64,000 bases of DNA. Origin: Eudorina sp. 2006-703-Eu-15 (taxonomy: Eukaryota > Chlorophyta > Chlorophyceae > Chlamydomonadales > Volvocaceae). A program made the position numbers and the translations under genes. Where the stretch lies: contig BDSI01000060.1 of assembly GCA_003117195.1 (NCBI GenBank), forward strand, positions 490,001 to 554,000, written 5' to 3'. Positions 1-11,500 of the stretch are shown here, piece by piece (positions within the stretch are counted from its first letter, which is position 1; each line of letters opens with the position of its first letter). The notes below the pieces were generated by a model. The model worked only from the letters and a program-made list of their open reading frames with translations. It made no database searches and had not been told where the DNA came from.

Positions 1-177
1 TGGGTCATCGCGCGCCTGGCGATCAGCAGGGATGAACGAACGATTATTGATGAAATGATATTACGCCAGGCATGCATTTATGGGGCAGCATAGACGATGC
101 GACTCATGAGACTCATGGTCATGAGAGCCTAATAAACACCGCCGCCACCGGCCCTGCGATCCAGGCTCGTTAGGCTC

Positions 178-268
178 ATGATCTGTCTCGCTCGGTTGTA
201 CACATGTGCGTGTTCAATGGGGCTGAGCCTTCTGGCTATTCTGCTGCTGGCAGGGACAACGGTAGTGC
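178..268 (+). CDS. Gene A exon 1: signal peptide
   Basis: The ATG at 178 and an in-frame ATG at 217 both lead into a hydrophobic run (MGLSLLAILLLAGTTVV), typical of a secretory signal peptide. The exon ends before GTGAGA in phase 1, which fits the phase-1 start of the first LysM exon at 603. Starting at 217 gives a short h-region right after the Met; starting at 178 adds 13 residues including two Cys. I could not choose between them from sequence alone. Confidence 0.6.
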
Positions 269-3200
269 GTGAGAGCAGCAGCAATAAGCAAGATCCCATA
301 GTGTGGGCAGAATGCTGGAGCTATGGAGCTGTATGTCCAAGTGAAGTAGAACAACGAATTCAACGAATTCAAAACTAACAGCAATCCATACGCCTGCCGT
401 ACATAACGTGGCTTAGAAGCTATACTAGCTACTCGATTCGCTCATGCCGCGTCTAAGTAAGCTGCAATTATGTTGTCTCCAGTTGCTGTTGGTGCAGTTT
501 ATTTGATTGATCGTGGGTCCTTCATTCTGGCTGGTGACAAAGACTGCTGCTGCTGCTCATCAACGAACCCCACACTCACGCCCGCACACAAACAACGTGC
601 AGGCGGCGGCCTGCTGGGCCTTAACAATGCCACCTGCACATCGTACCGGGAACTGACCGTGGGAGACACGTGCCCGAGCTTTGCCAAGGCTGCCAACCTC
701 ACGTTCGCCGAGCTGAGGGCGTTGAATCCAAGCATGAACTGTTCGAGGCTGGTTGCAGGACGCCGGCTGTGCGTTGAAGCACGAGGTCAGTGCGTTTCCG
801 TGGGTGCCGTCTGGCTGGCATCAACCTTCATGTATGTGTTGTGCTCTTGCATCTCAGCTCCCGAACGAAGCTGCTGACACTCCGTCCACCTGGCTCCTAC
901 CTTGTGTGCAAGCAAGTACGCGTGCAATCGATCCTGGCTCCAGCCAACCTGTATGTACGTGTTATCAGTAATAATATATCACCTCATTATTGTATATATG
1001 TTCATGTGTGTACTAGCTACTATATATAGCTACTATAGCTACTACGGTACAACATCCATCCAACCATGCACTACTGGAGGTAGCGTGCGTGCGTGTTCGT
1101 TGGTGATCTAGGCGCGCGCCCCAATGATATGGCAATGAGCCATGGTCATGCACGCATTCATTTGTTTCTCCTGCTTGGCTGTGACAGATTCTCTCGATGA
1201 CAGCGGGTCAACCACCTCCGGCAACGTTACCGCCGCTACCGCCGCCGGCAACAGCTATAGCACTAATAGCGCCGGCGGCACTTCTGGTAGCAGCAATAGC
1301 ACCAGTGGTGGCAATACCAACAACAACGGCAATAAAAGCAACAACAGCACTGCTGGCAGCAACAACACTACTATTGGCAGCAGCAATAGCACTGACGACA
1401 GCAGCGGCAATGACCAGACAAATGTGGCCGGCCTGCCTTACGGCTGTGCAGCAATGTACCACGTTGTGCCGGGGGACGCGTGCTGGGCCATTGCCCAGGC
1501 CTCTAATCTTAGCAGCACGCGAGTTCTCAAGGATATGAACCCTGGTGTCAACTGTGCGGCACTCCAAGCCGGCCAAGTTCTTTGCCTACGCATATCCGGT
1601 TGGTTGGTTGATTCTTGGTCGATTAAATGTTTTTTTCCAATCTAGTGGGTCGGGTGACAGTGCAGCATACATTGGGTCTCTGGGGTCGGTGAATTAGTGG
1701 ACGGGTGAGTGCGTGCGAGTGTACGTAGCGTGGGTAGGTTTCATCAGCAGTGCGTGGCCAGTTGGTGCGTAAATGCTTGTATCATTACGTGTGGCTAGCT
1801 AGCGGAAGCTTTATGCTATCCCACTCCCGACTGATCCGCTCGCTTGCAACGAAACAAAGCAATTGAAATCAATTGTCGGGAATGGATCGTTGCATATCAG
1901 CCAACCAGCCACATACACCGACGTGCGTGGCGTGCCTACTACGTAGCTACGTATACTAGCATAGCTAACAACTGATCTTTCTCCCATCCAGTGACAGATG
2001 TATGTGTGAACGTTCATACAGCATCGATGGTAGCTAGCTAGCTAGCAGCAGTCAGCCGGTTAGTCATTACGTAGCCGGGTTAGCCGGGTATGTAGCTAGT
2101 CATGCATGGAAGCGTTCCTTGCTACGACCATCGCGAACCGCAACTGCTGCCCCCGCCCTGCGTGGTCGTGCGTGCGTGCATGCTTCCTGCTATATATTAT
2201 CATCTGCATGCAGGCAATGCGAGCGCGCCCGGAAACGCCGGCGGCGGCAGTGACAGCGGCACCACATCTTCGTCTCAGCCGGTGTGCACCAAGCTGCACT
2301 CGGTGCTGGCGAACGAAACGTGCAATAGCATAGCCCGGGCATACGCCATAACGTTGACCCGGTTAAAGGCGCTCAATCCCAACTTCGCGTGTGCCTACAT
2401 CGCCCTGGGCCACGTGCTTTGCGTGGCAGGAGATGTCAAGGGTACGGAAGCCAACCCACGCAATACAAATGTATATATGTACATACACGGTGTCCGCCGG
2501 AATCGCAGTTCTCGAAAATGCACCTTACCCAGCGATGAATTGTGTAATCATTTACGTAATACATCTTTGTTGTCGGCGTCGTCGGCGCGGCCACATACCG
2601 AGCTAACGGTGAAGTAAGGCCCGCCCTTACCCCATACATTATTGTACGTATGTATATGGGTCAATGGATTAACGAAGCCGCGCCTTATATATTGCCCACC
2701 CCAGTAGTGCAGGCAGCAGCAGCATGCACATAGTGGGCATGAATGTTGTATGTATCATGCATGCCTTATCAGAAAAGGACCAGCTGGCAGATGTCGACAT
2801 CTCATGGTACAACTCCAGGCTCGTTATAGATACACTACAATGAACGACCATTTACACCAGTACTATCTAATGTAATGTAATGTAACCGTTACAAGGTGGA
2901 ACCGTATCCCGACCGGGTGTTCCAACGGGCCCAGATAGCTATCTATACTATCTGCTGTCTCCTCTAATAAGCATCCGAACCGATCCTCATCATCTCTAAC
3001 AAAACTTGCCTGCTCGCTGCTGCAATGAACATACGTACCCACAGGTTCAACAAACCGCACCTACTACACCGACGCTGTCAGCAACACTACAAACACTGTT
3101 CACAACATCAACATTAGTAACGCTAGTACTGTCACCCCCTGCTTGGAAATGCACGTGATCAAGCCGGGGGAGAGCTGTTCAGAGATTGCGGCAGCTGCGA

Positions 3201-6200
3201 GCCTCACGGGCTTGCAGCTGCAGGAGCGGAATCCAGATGCCAACTGCGCGCGGCTGGTTGTTGGCCAGACCCTGTGTCTGCGTCGCGAGGCCACCATGTC
3301 TCCGCCGGCGGCGGCGACAAGGCCAGCAGTCTCATCATCGCCGCCAACACCGGCCCCACTCCCATCATCAGCAGGTGCGATGCATGCAGGCGGCGTTGCG
3401 CGGCTGCCTGCAATAATTGTTTTTAGGGTTCGCGCCGCAGTCTACGCAGTCCGCCGGAAGCATTTTGAGTTCCACGCAATGCGAGTGTGAGTGTATGTAA
3501 ACCTTGCTTCCGATCCTTCGTTCCATATCTCTCATTGCCGTCAAAGAATTGCTTATTTGGCGACCCCGGAAAGCCTCCTCCGCGGTACTGTCTGGAAGCC
3601 ATGCCGTGCGTGCCTAGCGTGGCCGTCCCTTTTGATGCGCCCAATGCATCCGCGCGCCCCCTGCTGCTACTGCTGCCTTCCAACCTACAATCCAGCACCC
3701 TCTCGTACCTGCAACCGCTCCTGCACGGTCCCGACCATTAATTGCATATGCGTTCGTTGACCTCGCATTAATTAAGTGCATATGCCCAGGCGTGCTGCAT
3801 GGGGCTTGCCCTGGTTCACACCGTTGATCCCTTTGGGGTCCGCTTGAACGTTCATTCATTGCAACTTTATTTAGCCAAAGATTTATTCTCTCTGAGCGAT
3901 AAAATTCTGTAGACGGAGACGGTAACAGAGCCATGTTGGTACAGCAACGAAATAATCAGCGTGCGCACGTAACAAGTCGTCCTCACGCACAACAGGCCGT
4001 CTGGCCGAGCATTAACATGTATGTATGTGTATGCGCGGGCGGACGGACGGACAGATGTTTGCACCCACAGACGCACGGCAAATGGGTGTGCCCTGCAGAC
4101 GGCGGCGCATCAGCAGTGGCGACTCTGGGCTGCAGTCCCGTGCATCGGGTGCAGGGACTGAATGAGGACTGCCCTAGCATCGCTGCGGCCGCTGATTTGG
4201 AACTGCAGCAGCTACGGCGAATCAATCCCGGCCTCAACTGCTCCAGACTGCCCGTGGGCCAGGCGCTGTGCGTCGGGGTCGCAGGTTCGTACTGTCCTAT
4301 TTATCCCGTGAACATGACAGCCTGGAAATGATGGGTGAACCGACCAGTCGATCAAGTAAGCTTGGACGCAGTAGACTAAGTAAGTAGACGCAGACTAGCA
4401 GGTTCAGTGCTTGTAGTGCTTGTCTGACCACGGACGGACGGACGGACTATATATACTGCCCGCCGCCGTACACAGCGCAAACCAGCAGCTGTATCAGAAA
4501 CCTCTATAGGTAACATAAACCAACTATACCAACAGGCAGGGAAAACAAGCAGATTTATTTTGTCTGCCTTGCCTAACTCTGCACGCAGGGGACAACACGG
4601 GCGGCAGTGACACCAGCGGTTGTTACCCCACGACCCGCGTGGCTGCTGCAAATGACACATGTAGCTCAATCGCTGCAAGGTTCGGGATGCCGCTCCTCTA
4701 TTTAGCACTGCTGAACCCAGGGCTGGACTGCACGCACCTCGTGACGGGGCAGCCGCTGTGCATGGGGCCCTGGGGAGGTACGAACGACATTACTTGCACG
4801 CGGACAGTATGTACGGCGGATATTAGTCGCATGCACGGCATCCTTCAGTCTGACGGACTTTGACCTTGGGGATACCGTATCTTAGGAAGTGCCGAGCGGA
4901 GGATGGGGCCATGGTTGCTATGCAACTTCACGTACCGTATTGTATAGCCAGCCCTGTAACCACCCAAGTTGATTGCACTCAACGACTTAGGCACATTCTT
5001 GTATTTCTTGCTATTATCAGGCGACTGGGTCGAGCGGTGGACACATACAAATCCCGTAGCAATTACCGCACTTGCTACGTATTCATGTTGTACACGCACG
5101 CATGTATGTACAAAAGACAGAACACAACCACGCCAAGAGTTGCACCACAATAATAATGAACGTTACCGCTTTGTTGCATCCTATTTCCTGCAGGCCTGGC
5201 ACCAGCAGCCCAAAGTTCAGGTGATTCAAATGTCAAGCAACCACCCGCAGCCGGCGGCGCTCAATCCACTCCACCTAGTCTACAGCCCGACCGTCAACAA
5301 AGCCCAGCCACACAAGTACAACCTACATCCCTAGCCACATCACTGCCTCCGTCTCCTCTACCATCACCTTGGACTTCCCCAGCTGACCATGTGGTTCCGA
5401 CCCCACAGACAACTAACGCAGCACATGCCATATTAGCAGCAGCAGATTGGAAGGTGCAGCATATCTCCAAGATGTTTGAGTCTGACGAACCTCCCAGCAA
5501 TGACATCAACCCTGGTGGCGGTGGTGGCTGGAACTCAGCAGCATCACCTCCCGACAGCAGCTCTGACTACTCGCCAGCGGGCTCTCCTCCAGACGGCGGC
5601 TCTGACTACTCGCCAGCGGGCTCTCCTCCAGAAGGCGGCTCTGACTACTCGCCAGCGGGCTCTCCTCCAGACGGCGGCTCTGACTACTCGCCAGCGGGCT
5701 CTCCTCCAGACGGCGGCACTGACTACTCGCCAGCGGGCTCTCCTCCAGACGGCGGCACTGACTACTCGCCAGCGGGCTCTCCTCCAGACGGCGGCTCTGA
5801 CTACTCGCCAGCGGGCTCTCCTCCAGACGGCGGCACTGACTACTCGCCAGCGGGCTCTCCTCCAGACGGCGGCTCTGACTACTCGCCAGCGGGCTCTCCT
5901 CCAGACGGCGGCTCTGACTACTCGCCAGCGGGCTCTCCTCCAGACGGCGGCTCTGACTACTCGCCAGCGGGCTCTCCTCCAGACGGCGGCTCTGACTACT
6001 CGCCAGCGGGCTCTCCTCCAGACGGCGGCTCTGACTACTCGCCAGCGGGCTTTCCTCCAGACGACGGCTCTGCCCCGCAGCGGCTCTCTCTCCAGACGGA
6101 CGACGGCTCTGCCCGCCGGCGGGCTCTCTCCAGACGACGGCTCTGCAGACGACGGCTCTGCCCCGCCGGCGGGCTCTCCAGACGACGGCTCTGCCCCGCC

Positions 6201-8471
6201 GGGCGGGCTCTCCTCCAGACGACGGCTCTGCCCCGCCGGCGGGCTCTCCTCCAGACGACGGCTCTGCCCCGCCGGCGGGCTCTCCTCCAGACGACGGCTC
6301 TGCCCCGCCGGCGGCTCTCCTCCAGACAGCGGCTCTGCCCCGCCGGCGGGCTCTCCTCCAGACGACGGCTCTGCCCCGCCGGCGGGCTCTCCTCCAGACG
6401 ACGGCTCTGCCCCGCCGGCGGGCTCTCCTCCAGATGACGGCTCTGCCCCGCCGGCGGGCTCTCCTCCAGACGACGGCTCTGCCCCGCCGACAGGCTCTAC
6501 TCCAGGTAGGGTGATCGAAAACATTTTTGCTTGTAATGTTTAAGAAATGCAGCTTCATGTTGATTTTTATTACCAAAATAAATAGATGTTGCGCAGTTGT
6601 TGTGTCCTTATAAACATGTATCAAAACAATAATTGACATCATCACCTTCCGACGATACCGACAACACAGGAGGCGGTTCTATTGACACCCCGCCGAGTAA
6701 TGATGACTCTCCGCCTTCTGATAATGGTAACAATGACAGCAGCTGTGGTGATCTGGCTTGCCTTCCCTCGTTCCAGCTGGATGGTTTGGTGGCCGACCCT
6801 GCACGCCTGCTGTCACCTGGGGTGTCAGACCTCGAGACGACAGCAGGGTCCCTCTTCGGCACCTTCACAACCCGTTCACTTGTGTCCCAGGCTGTCGATC
6901 TGGCTGGTAAGAACCAGCAGTGCCTCTTTATGGCCCTCAGCGGCAAGGAGTTTGCAGAACTGGCCAAGGGAGTCAGCACCGCCAGCCGGCTCAAAGCCCT
7001 GGTGCCCAGCCAGATTGGCAGTGCGGCAGGGGCGTGTAACAATGTGGCGCGGCTGCTGTCGGAGGACCAACAGTACATCCTTGGACTTGTGTCCTTTGTA
7101 GGTAACGCCTGCCTTAATACGAAAGGATGTAAAGGATGACAACGATCGGGCGATGTAAAGCCACATGATATATATGCATGATAGACTGCGCGCGTGACGG
7201 CAGCGTGATGTTTGGCAGCTTGATGCTGGATTATCTGAACATTGCATGTAGCTGAGGCTGTGTGTGCACGCACGGCGGGTGGTGGATTACTAGGATTACT
7301 GAGTGGCTAGCTAGCGTGCGTAACTGAATTACGCACGCTAGCTACCCTGCCCCGCGCAGCACATCCAGCAACCAGGGCTGATGCAGCAACATGTATGGGG
7401 TCCGCTGTAACATTATTCATTCATTCATTCATGTATGCAGGTAGCTGCAGAATCGGCGTCCCTCGATTTGTTTTGGCTCCATCCGTTCGTTGCGCGTTGT
7501 ACTCATTGCATGCATACCTACAAGCAAGCAACCGGTTGCTTATTATGCCTATATGCTATGCACCGCAGTAGTAGTGTTCCTTGCGCCATCGATGCATGTC
7601 TCACAGCTATCATTCAGATAACGCAAAGCAAGCCGTTGCACGGCGATCAAGCAAGTAAATAAGCCGGACTTCGCTGTATGTACGTATGGGCGTGCGCCAC
7701 GCAGGACATGGGAGGGCCCGCCAAGGGTGGAGACAAGCAGAAGAGCATGTTGTGAGTCATTTCGGCTTCGACCGGCGCAAGTTGCTCAATGAATGAAGTG
7801 CGGCAGTGGTGAAATAAGCCTGCTTCGTTCGATCGTCCTGAAATGCGTACACGTAACATGAGCGAAGGGTAGATAGATGGCCCTGCTGTGTGAGCGAGCG
7901 TGTCTAGCGTGCGTATCTACCGTGTCCAGTGGAATTTCACGATGTCGATGCCTTTGTAGACACGTACGTGATAAGGGTAGGTTTTGCTAGTTTATTTTGC
8001 CCTCTGTTCTCTCCGGCTTCATGAATTTCTGTTTGCGTATTGACGGCGGCGTTCTCTGACGACGGCAGCAACTACGTAGCGACGTTCCCTCCACGCACCT
8101 GCCGCGTGGTTGATTGCTTGCTTAACCGACGTCCCGCCGCCGATGCAGATCAGGACTTCAGCTTGCAATCTGCGCCGCAATCAACCCGTGCACAAAGACA
8201 TACGCCTTCGGTTTTAAGGTTCGTGAGCGCCGGCACCGCCCAGCAGCCATCCGGATGGAGCGCTAGCTAGTGCGTGCTTGCTTGCAGTAGTCTTTCTCGA
8301 GCGCATGCGCGCGTGCGTTATGTTTTGGTATGTACAATACACCTCAACCTGCTAAGCTGATAGAATATTAGGCAGGGTTGTACGGCTGTATGAGTTAGTT
8401 GCCGAAAGTGGGACGAGCAAACTAATATATGTATGCATATATGTATATATGTATGCATATATGTATGTATG

Positions 8472-8505
<34 letters not shown>

Positions 8506-11500
8506 TGTATGTATGTATGTATGTATGTATGTATGTATGTATGTATGTATGTATGTATGTATGTATGTATGTATGTATGTATGTATGTATGTATGTATGT
8601 ATGTATGTATGTATGTATGTATGTATGTATGTATGTATGTATGTATGTATGTATGTATGTATGTATGTATGTATGTATGTATGTATGTATGTATGTATGT
8701 ATGTATGTATGTATGTATGTATGTATGTATGTATGTATGTATGAATGGGGTGTTACACTGTGGGCGGCTCGCCGTACACATGTCGTACGGACGAGTGCCA
8801 GGGGCCCCTTGCCGGGCCGAACCACAGCGCAGGGCGGGGCGCGCGGATTTGTCTGTCCGTCTGTCTGTCCGTATGTCCGCCGCGCGCCTCACACCCTGGC
8901 TCGAGCCCGGCGGGGCTCCTCTCCAAGCAAGCAGGCCGGCCAAGCACTCACACTCCTCCACGCACACGCACTCACACGCCCGCCGCCAGCTGGCTCATGG
9001 TGAGCCCCGGCCGGACTTACTCGACCGCTGCACTGGGAAAAGCAACAAACCGGAGAAGCAAACTCGACTGCAGGCTGCTGCTCCGCACTCGGCAAGGAGA
9101 CCAAAAACGGGGTCGACCTGCTCTCAAGTTCCCGCACACCCACCCAGCCAACCCAAGACCCGGCTCGCTAGATGGGACCTCAGGGGTCCCTCGGAACAGG
9201 CCACGCACACACGGGGCTAAGACTCGACGAAGGCGCACGAAGCGGGGAGTAAACCCACGGGCTAACCTGGGAAGAACCACCTCACCCACGGGGACCCTCA
9301 CAGCTAACTCGCAAGCAACCAGAACAGGACCAGAGAACGCAGGCAAGCAAGCTCAGGACGGGCTGCTGACACACGCAACACTAACAAAGCTGACCTGTTA
9401 TAAGGTATCGACGGCTGCATGCTACAAGAAGCTTCACTCACCCCCCACCTGGGAAGGGGCAGGCGCTGACCGCTACTACTCACACGGCACAAGGGGTACG
9501 GGGGGCGAAGCAGACGCACGGTAGCTGGTCCGAAGCTGTCTACGGAGCTCTCCTGGAGTCTGCTGCAGAGGCTGTTCCTCGCGCACCAGGAAACGAGTGC
9601 CCCAACCAAAGCACCGCGGGAGGGATGACAAGCCAGCACGGCGCCCCCCTAGATAGCCACCTAAGGCACGGCCCCCAGGCTGAGAACCCCTTCCCCAGAC
9701 ACACAAGCAAGGCCCCTCCGCTGCACCGCTACCAAGAGAGACGCGCCCCGCGAGCTCAACGAAACTCAGCCTCCTCCTCTCTCCCGAGAACCTCCCCACG
9801 CACCCCTCGCGCCCTCCCCCTCCCGCGCCTGCGTACCCTCGCTCAGCCCAGGGCGAGCGCTCCTACTGTACCACCGCCAAACACACACGTACCGGAGGCC
9901 CCCGCCCCATAGGAAGCCCCTCTCCGGGAAAGCAACACGACCACGAACGAAAAGCCACTCAAAAACCTCGCCCAGCGCTGCCTGCTTCCCCGCCCCTCCC
10001 TGGACGCTCCGCAGATCGCCCTCTTCCCCCAGCTCACGCCCTTAGAACCCTCCCACCCGCGCGCTCGCTCGCAGGCCCCCCACCCTTTCCCCGCCCCCCC
10101 GACTGAGCCCCCTCCCTAACCCCACGGCGTGCTCTTAGGCCGTGATCTCTACTGGTGCTGCGCACCGTACTTGCTCCCCAGCCACGGCCAGGATGGGGTG
10201 CTGTGGTCCCACCCGGTCCCAGCCACGGCGGGGGACACCCAGCGCTGCGAACGATCGCAGACGCGCCCAAAAGTCCACCACCGCCCGAGCACGAGCACGG
10301 TCCAGGGGCGACGCTGCAATCGCTGCCGTTCCGGCCGCCGCCGCCACTGCCGCCGTTGCCATCGCGTCCACCTCGCTCATTCTGCCCTCCTGTGACGGAG
10401 CGTTGTCGATGGGTGCGGTGAGTGCGGGGCCCTCCTGTTGGGGGTGCCTTCGGCCCGGGCGAAGAAATCGGTGATGTGTCGCTGGCGGGGGGCCTGCTGA
10501 CGCTGCGCTGGTTGTTGTTGCTGTGTTGGTGCCTGACGCCCCGATGTTGCGGCTGTTGTTACCCGCGCCGCGCGACGCTGGGCTGCCCGGAGGCAGCATC
10601 TGCCGGTGTCCATGGCGGAGAGCGCTGCCAGGGTGATCACGTCCCAGGCAGGCTGTTCACATCCGGTTGGCGCCTGCGCCAGCCAGAGGTGTCGCCGTGT
10701 CATCCTGCTGCTGACTGCCGTTGCTGGCTCGGGTGACAGGTGCCGGTCAATCTGTTCCCGCACGGCCTGGGCGACGGGGCACTCCCAGAAATGGTGTAGG
10801 CGGGGGGAGCACGGCCGGCCGGCGGCGCCCCCGTAGCTTCCGCAGCCGCACGGCTCGGGGGCCATCCTGGCCAAATGCGTGTTGCTGGGCAGAGGCAGGC
10901 CGTCCACTGCCATCCGCCACAGGGTCTCCTTGTTCTCGTTTTCCCAGCGTACCTCCGACCACAGGCGCGCCAACGCCACTCGGAAGCGGCTGACCTCTCC
11001 GGCTGGCGGGGCTGTTCCGTCGGGCAGGCCCAGGGCTTCCCGTACGAACTCGCCCAGTAGTTGCAGGCGTCGTTCACCGGCGGGGGCCCCTTGCAGCTGT
11101 GTCGCCTGGCTGACGGTCAGGCGGCGGAGCGGCACGGGCTCCGTTGCCCCGGGGATCCGCCACCCCAGTCGCGACACGATCATCGCCATCACCTGCGCGC
11201 ATTCTGGTGGGGGCGGCGCTGGCGGCGGTGAGGGTGGTGTTGTGGGCGCCTGCTGCGGCTGCTGCTGCCGGGCCTCCACTGCCCGGGCCGCGTCAAGCCA
11301 GTCCGGGCTGATGTCGCTGCAGAGGGTGTTGAGGGCTGCAAGGGCGGCGGTCCTGTCCTGTAGCTGCAAGATTGAGGCTGCTGATGGGTCTAGGTGTGTG
11401 CGCACCCACTCCTGCCACTCCGGTCCCTGGTCGATGTGGGTTTGACCGGTGCCGCCCAGCTCGTCCCTGGCCCGCACCAGGTCTCCCACTGTGCGCAGTT

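Noticed and set aside
5506..6645. Minus-strand ORFs of 326-379 aa over the SPPD exon
   Set aside because: Shadow frames of the coding tandem repeat on the plus strand.
7441..7567. Possible extra gene A exon after a good CAG acceptor
   Set aside because: It would join exon 9 in phase 1, but it reaches a stop with no good donor before it and has no resemblance to neighbouring domains.
8429..9220. Long open frames of CMYV / HTYI repeats
   Set aside because: Produced by the TATG microsatellite, which lacks stops in several frames; they run into the LINE 3'UTR in antisense.
8745..9524. 259-aa antisense ORF also open in the truncated copy (19757-20566)
   Set aside because: It lies antisense to the LINE 3'UTR. 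Both copies are nearly identical, so shared openness is expected; no domain, and GC-rich sequence easily gives open frames.
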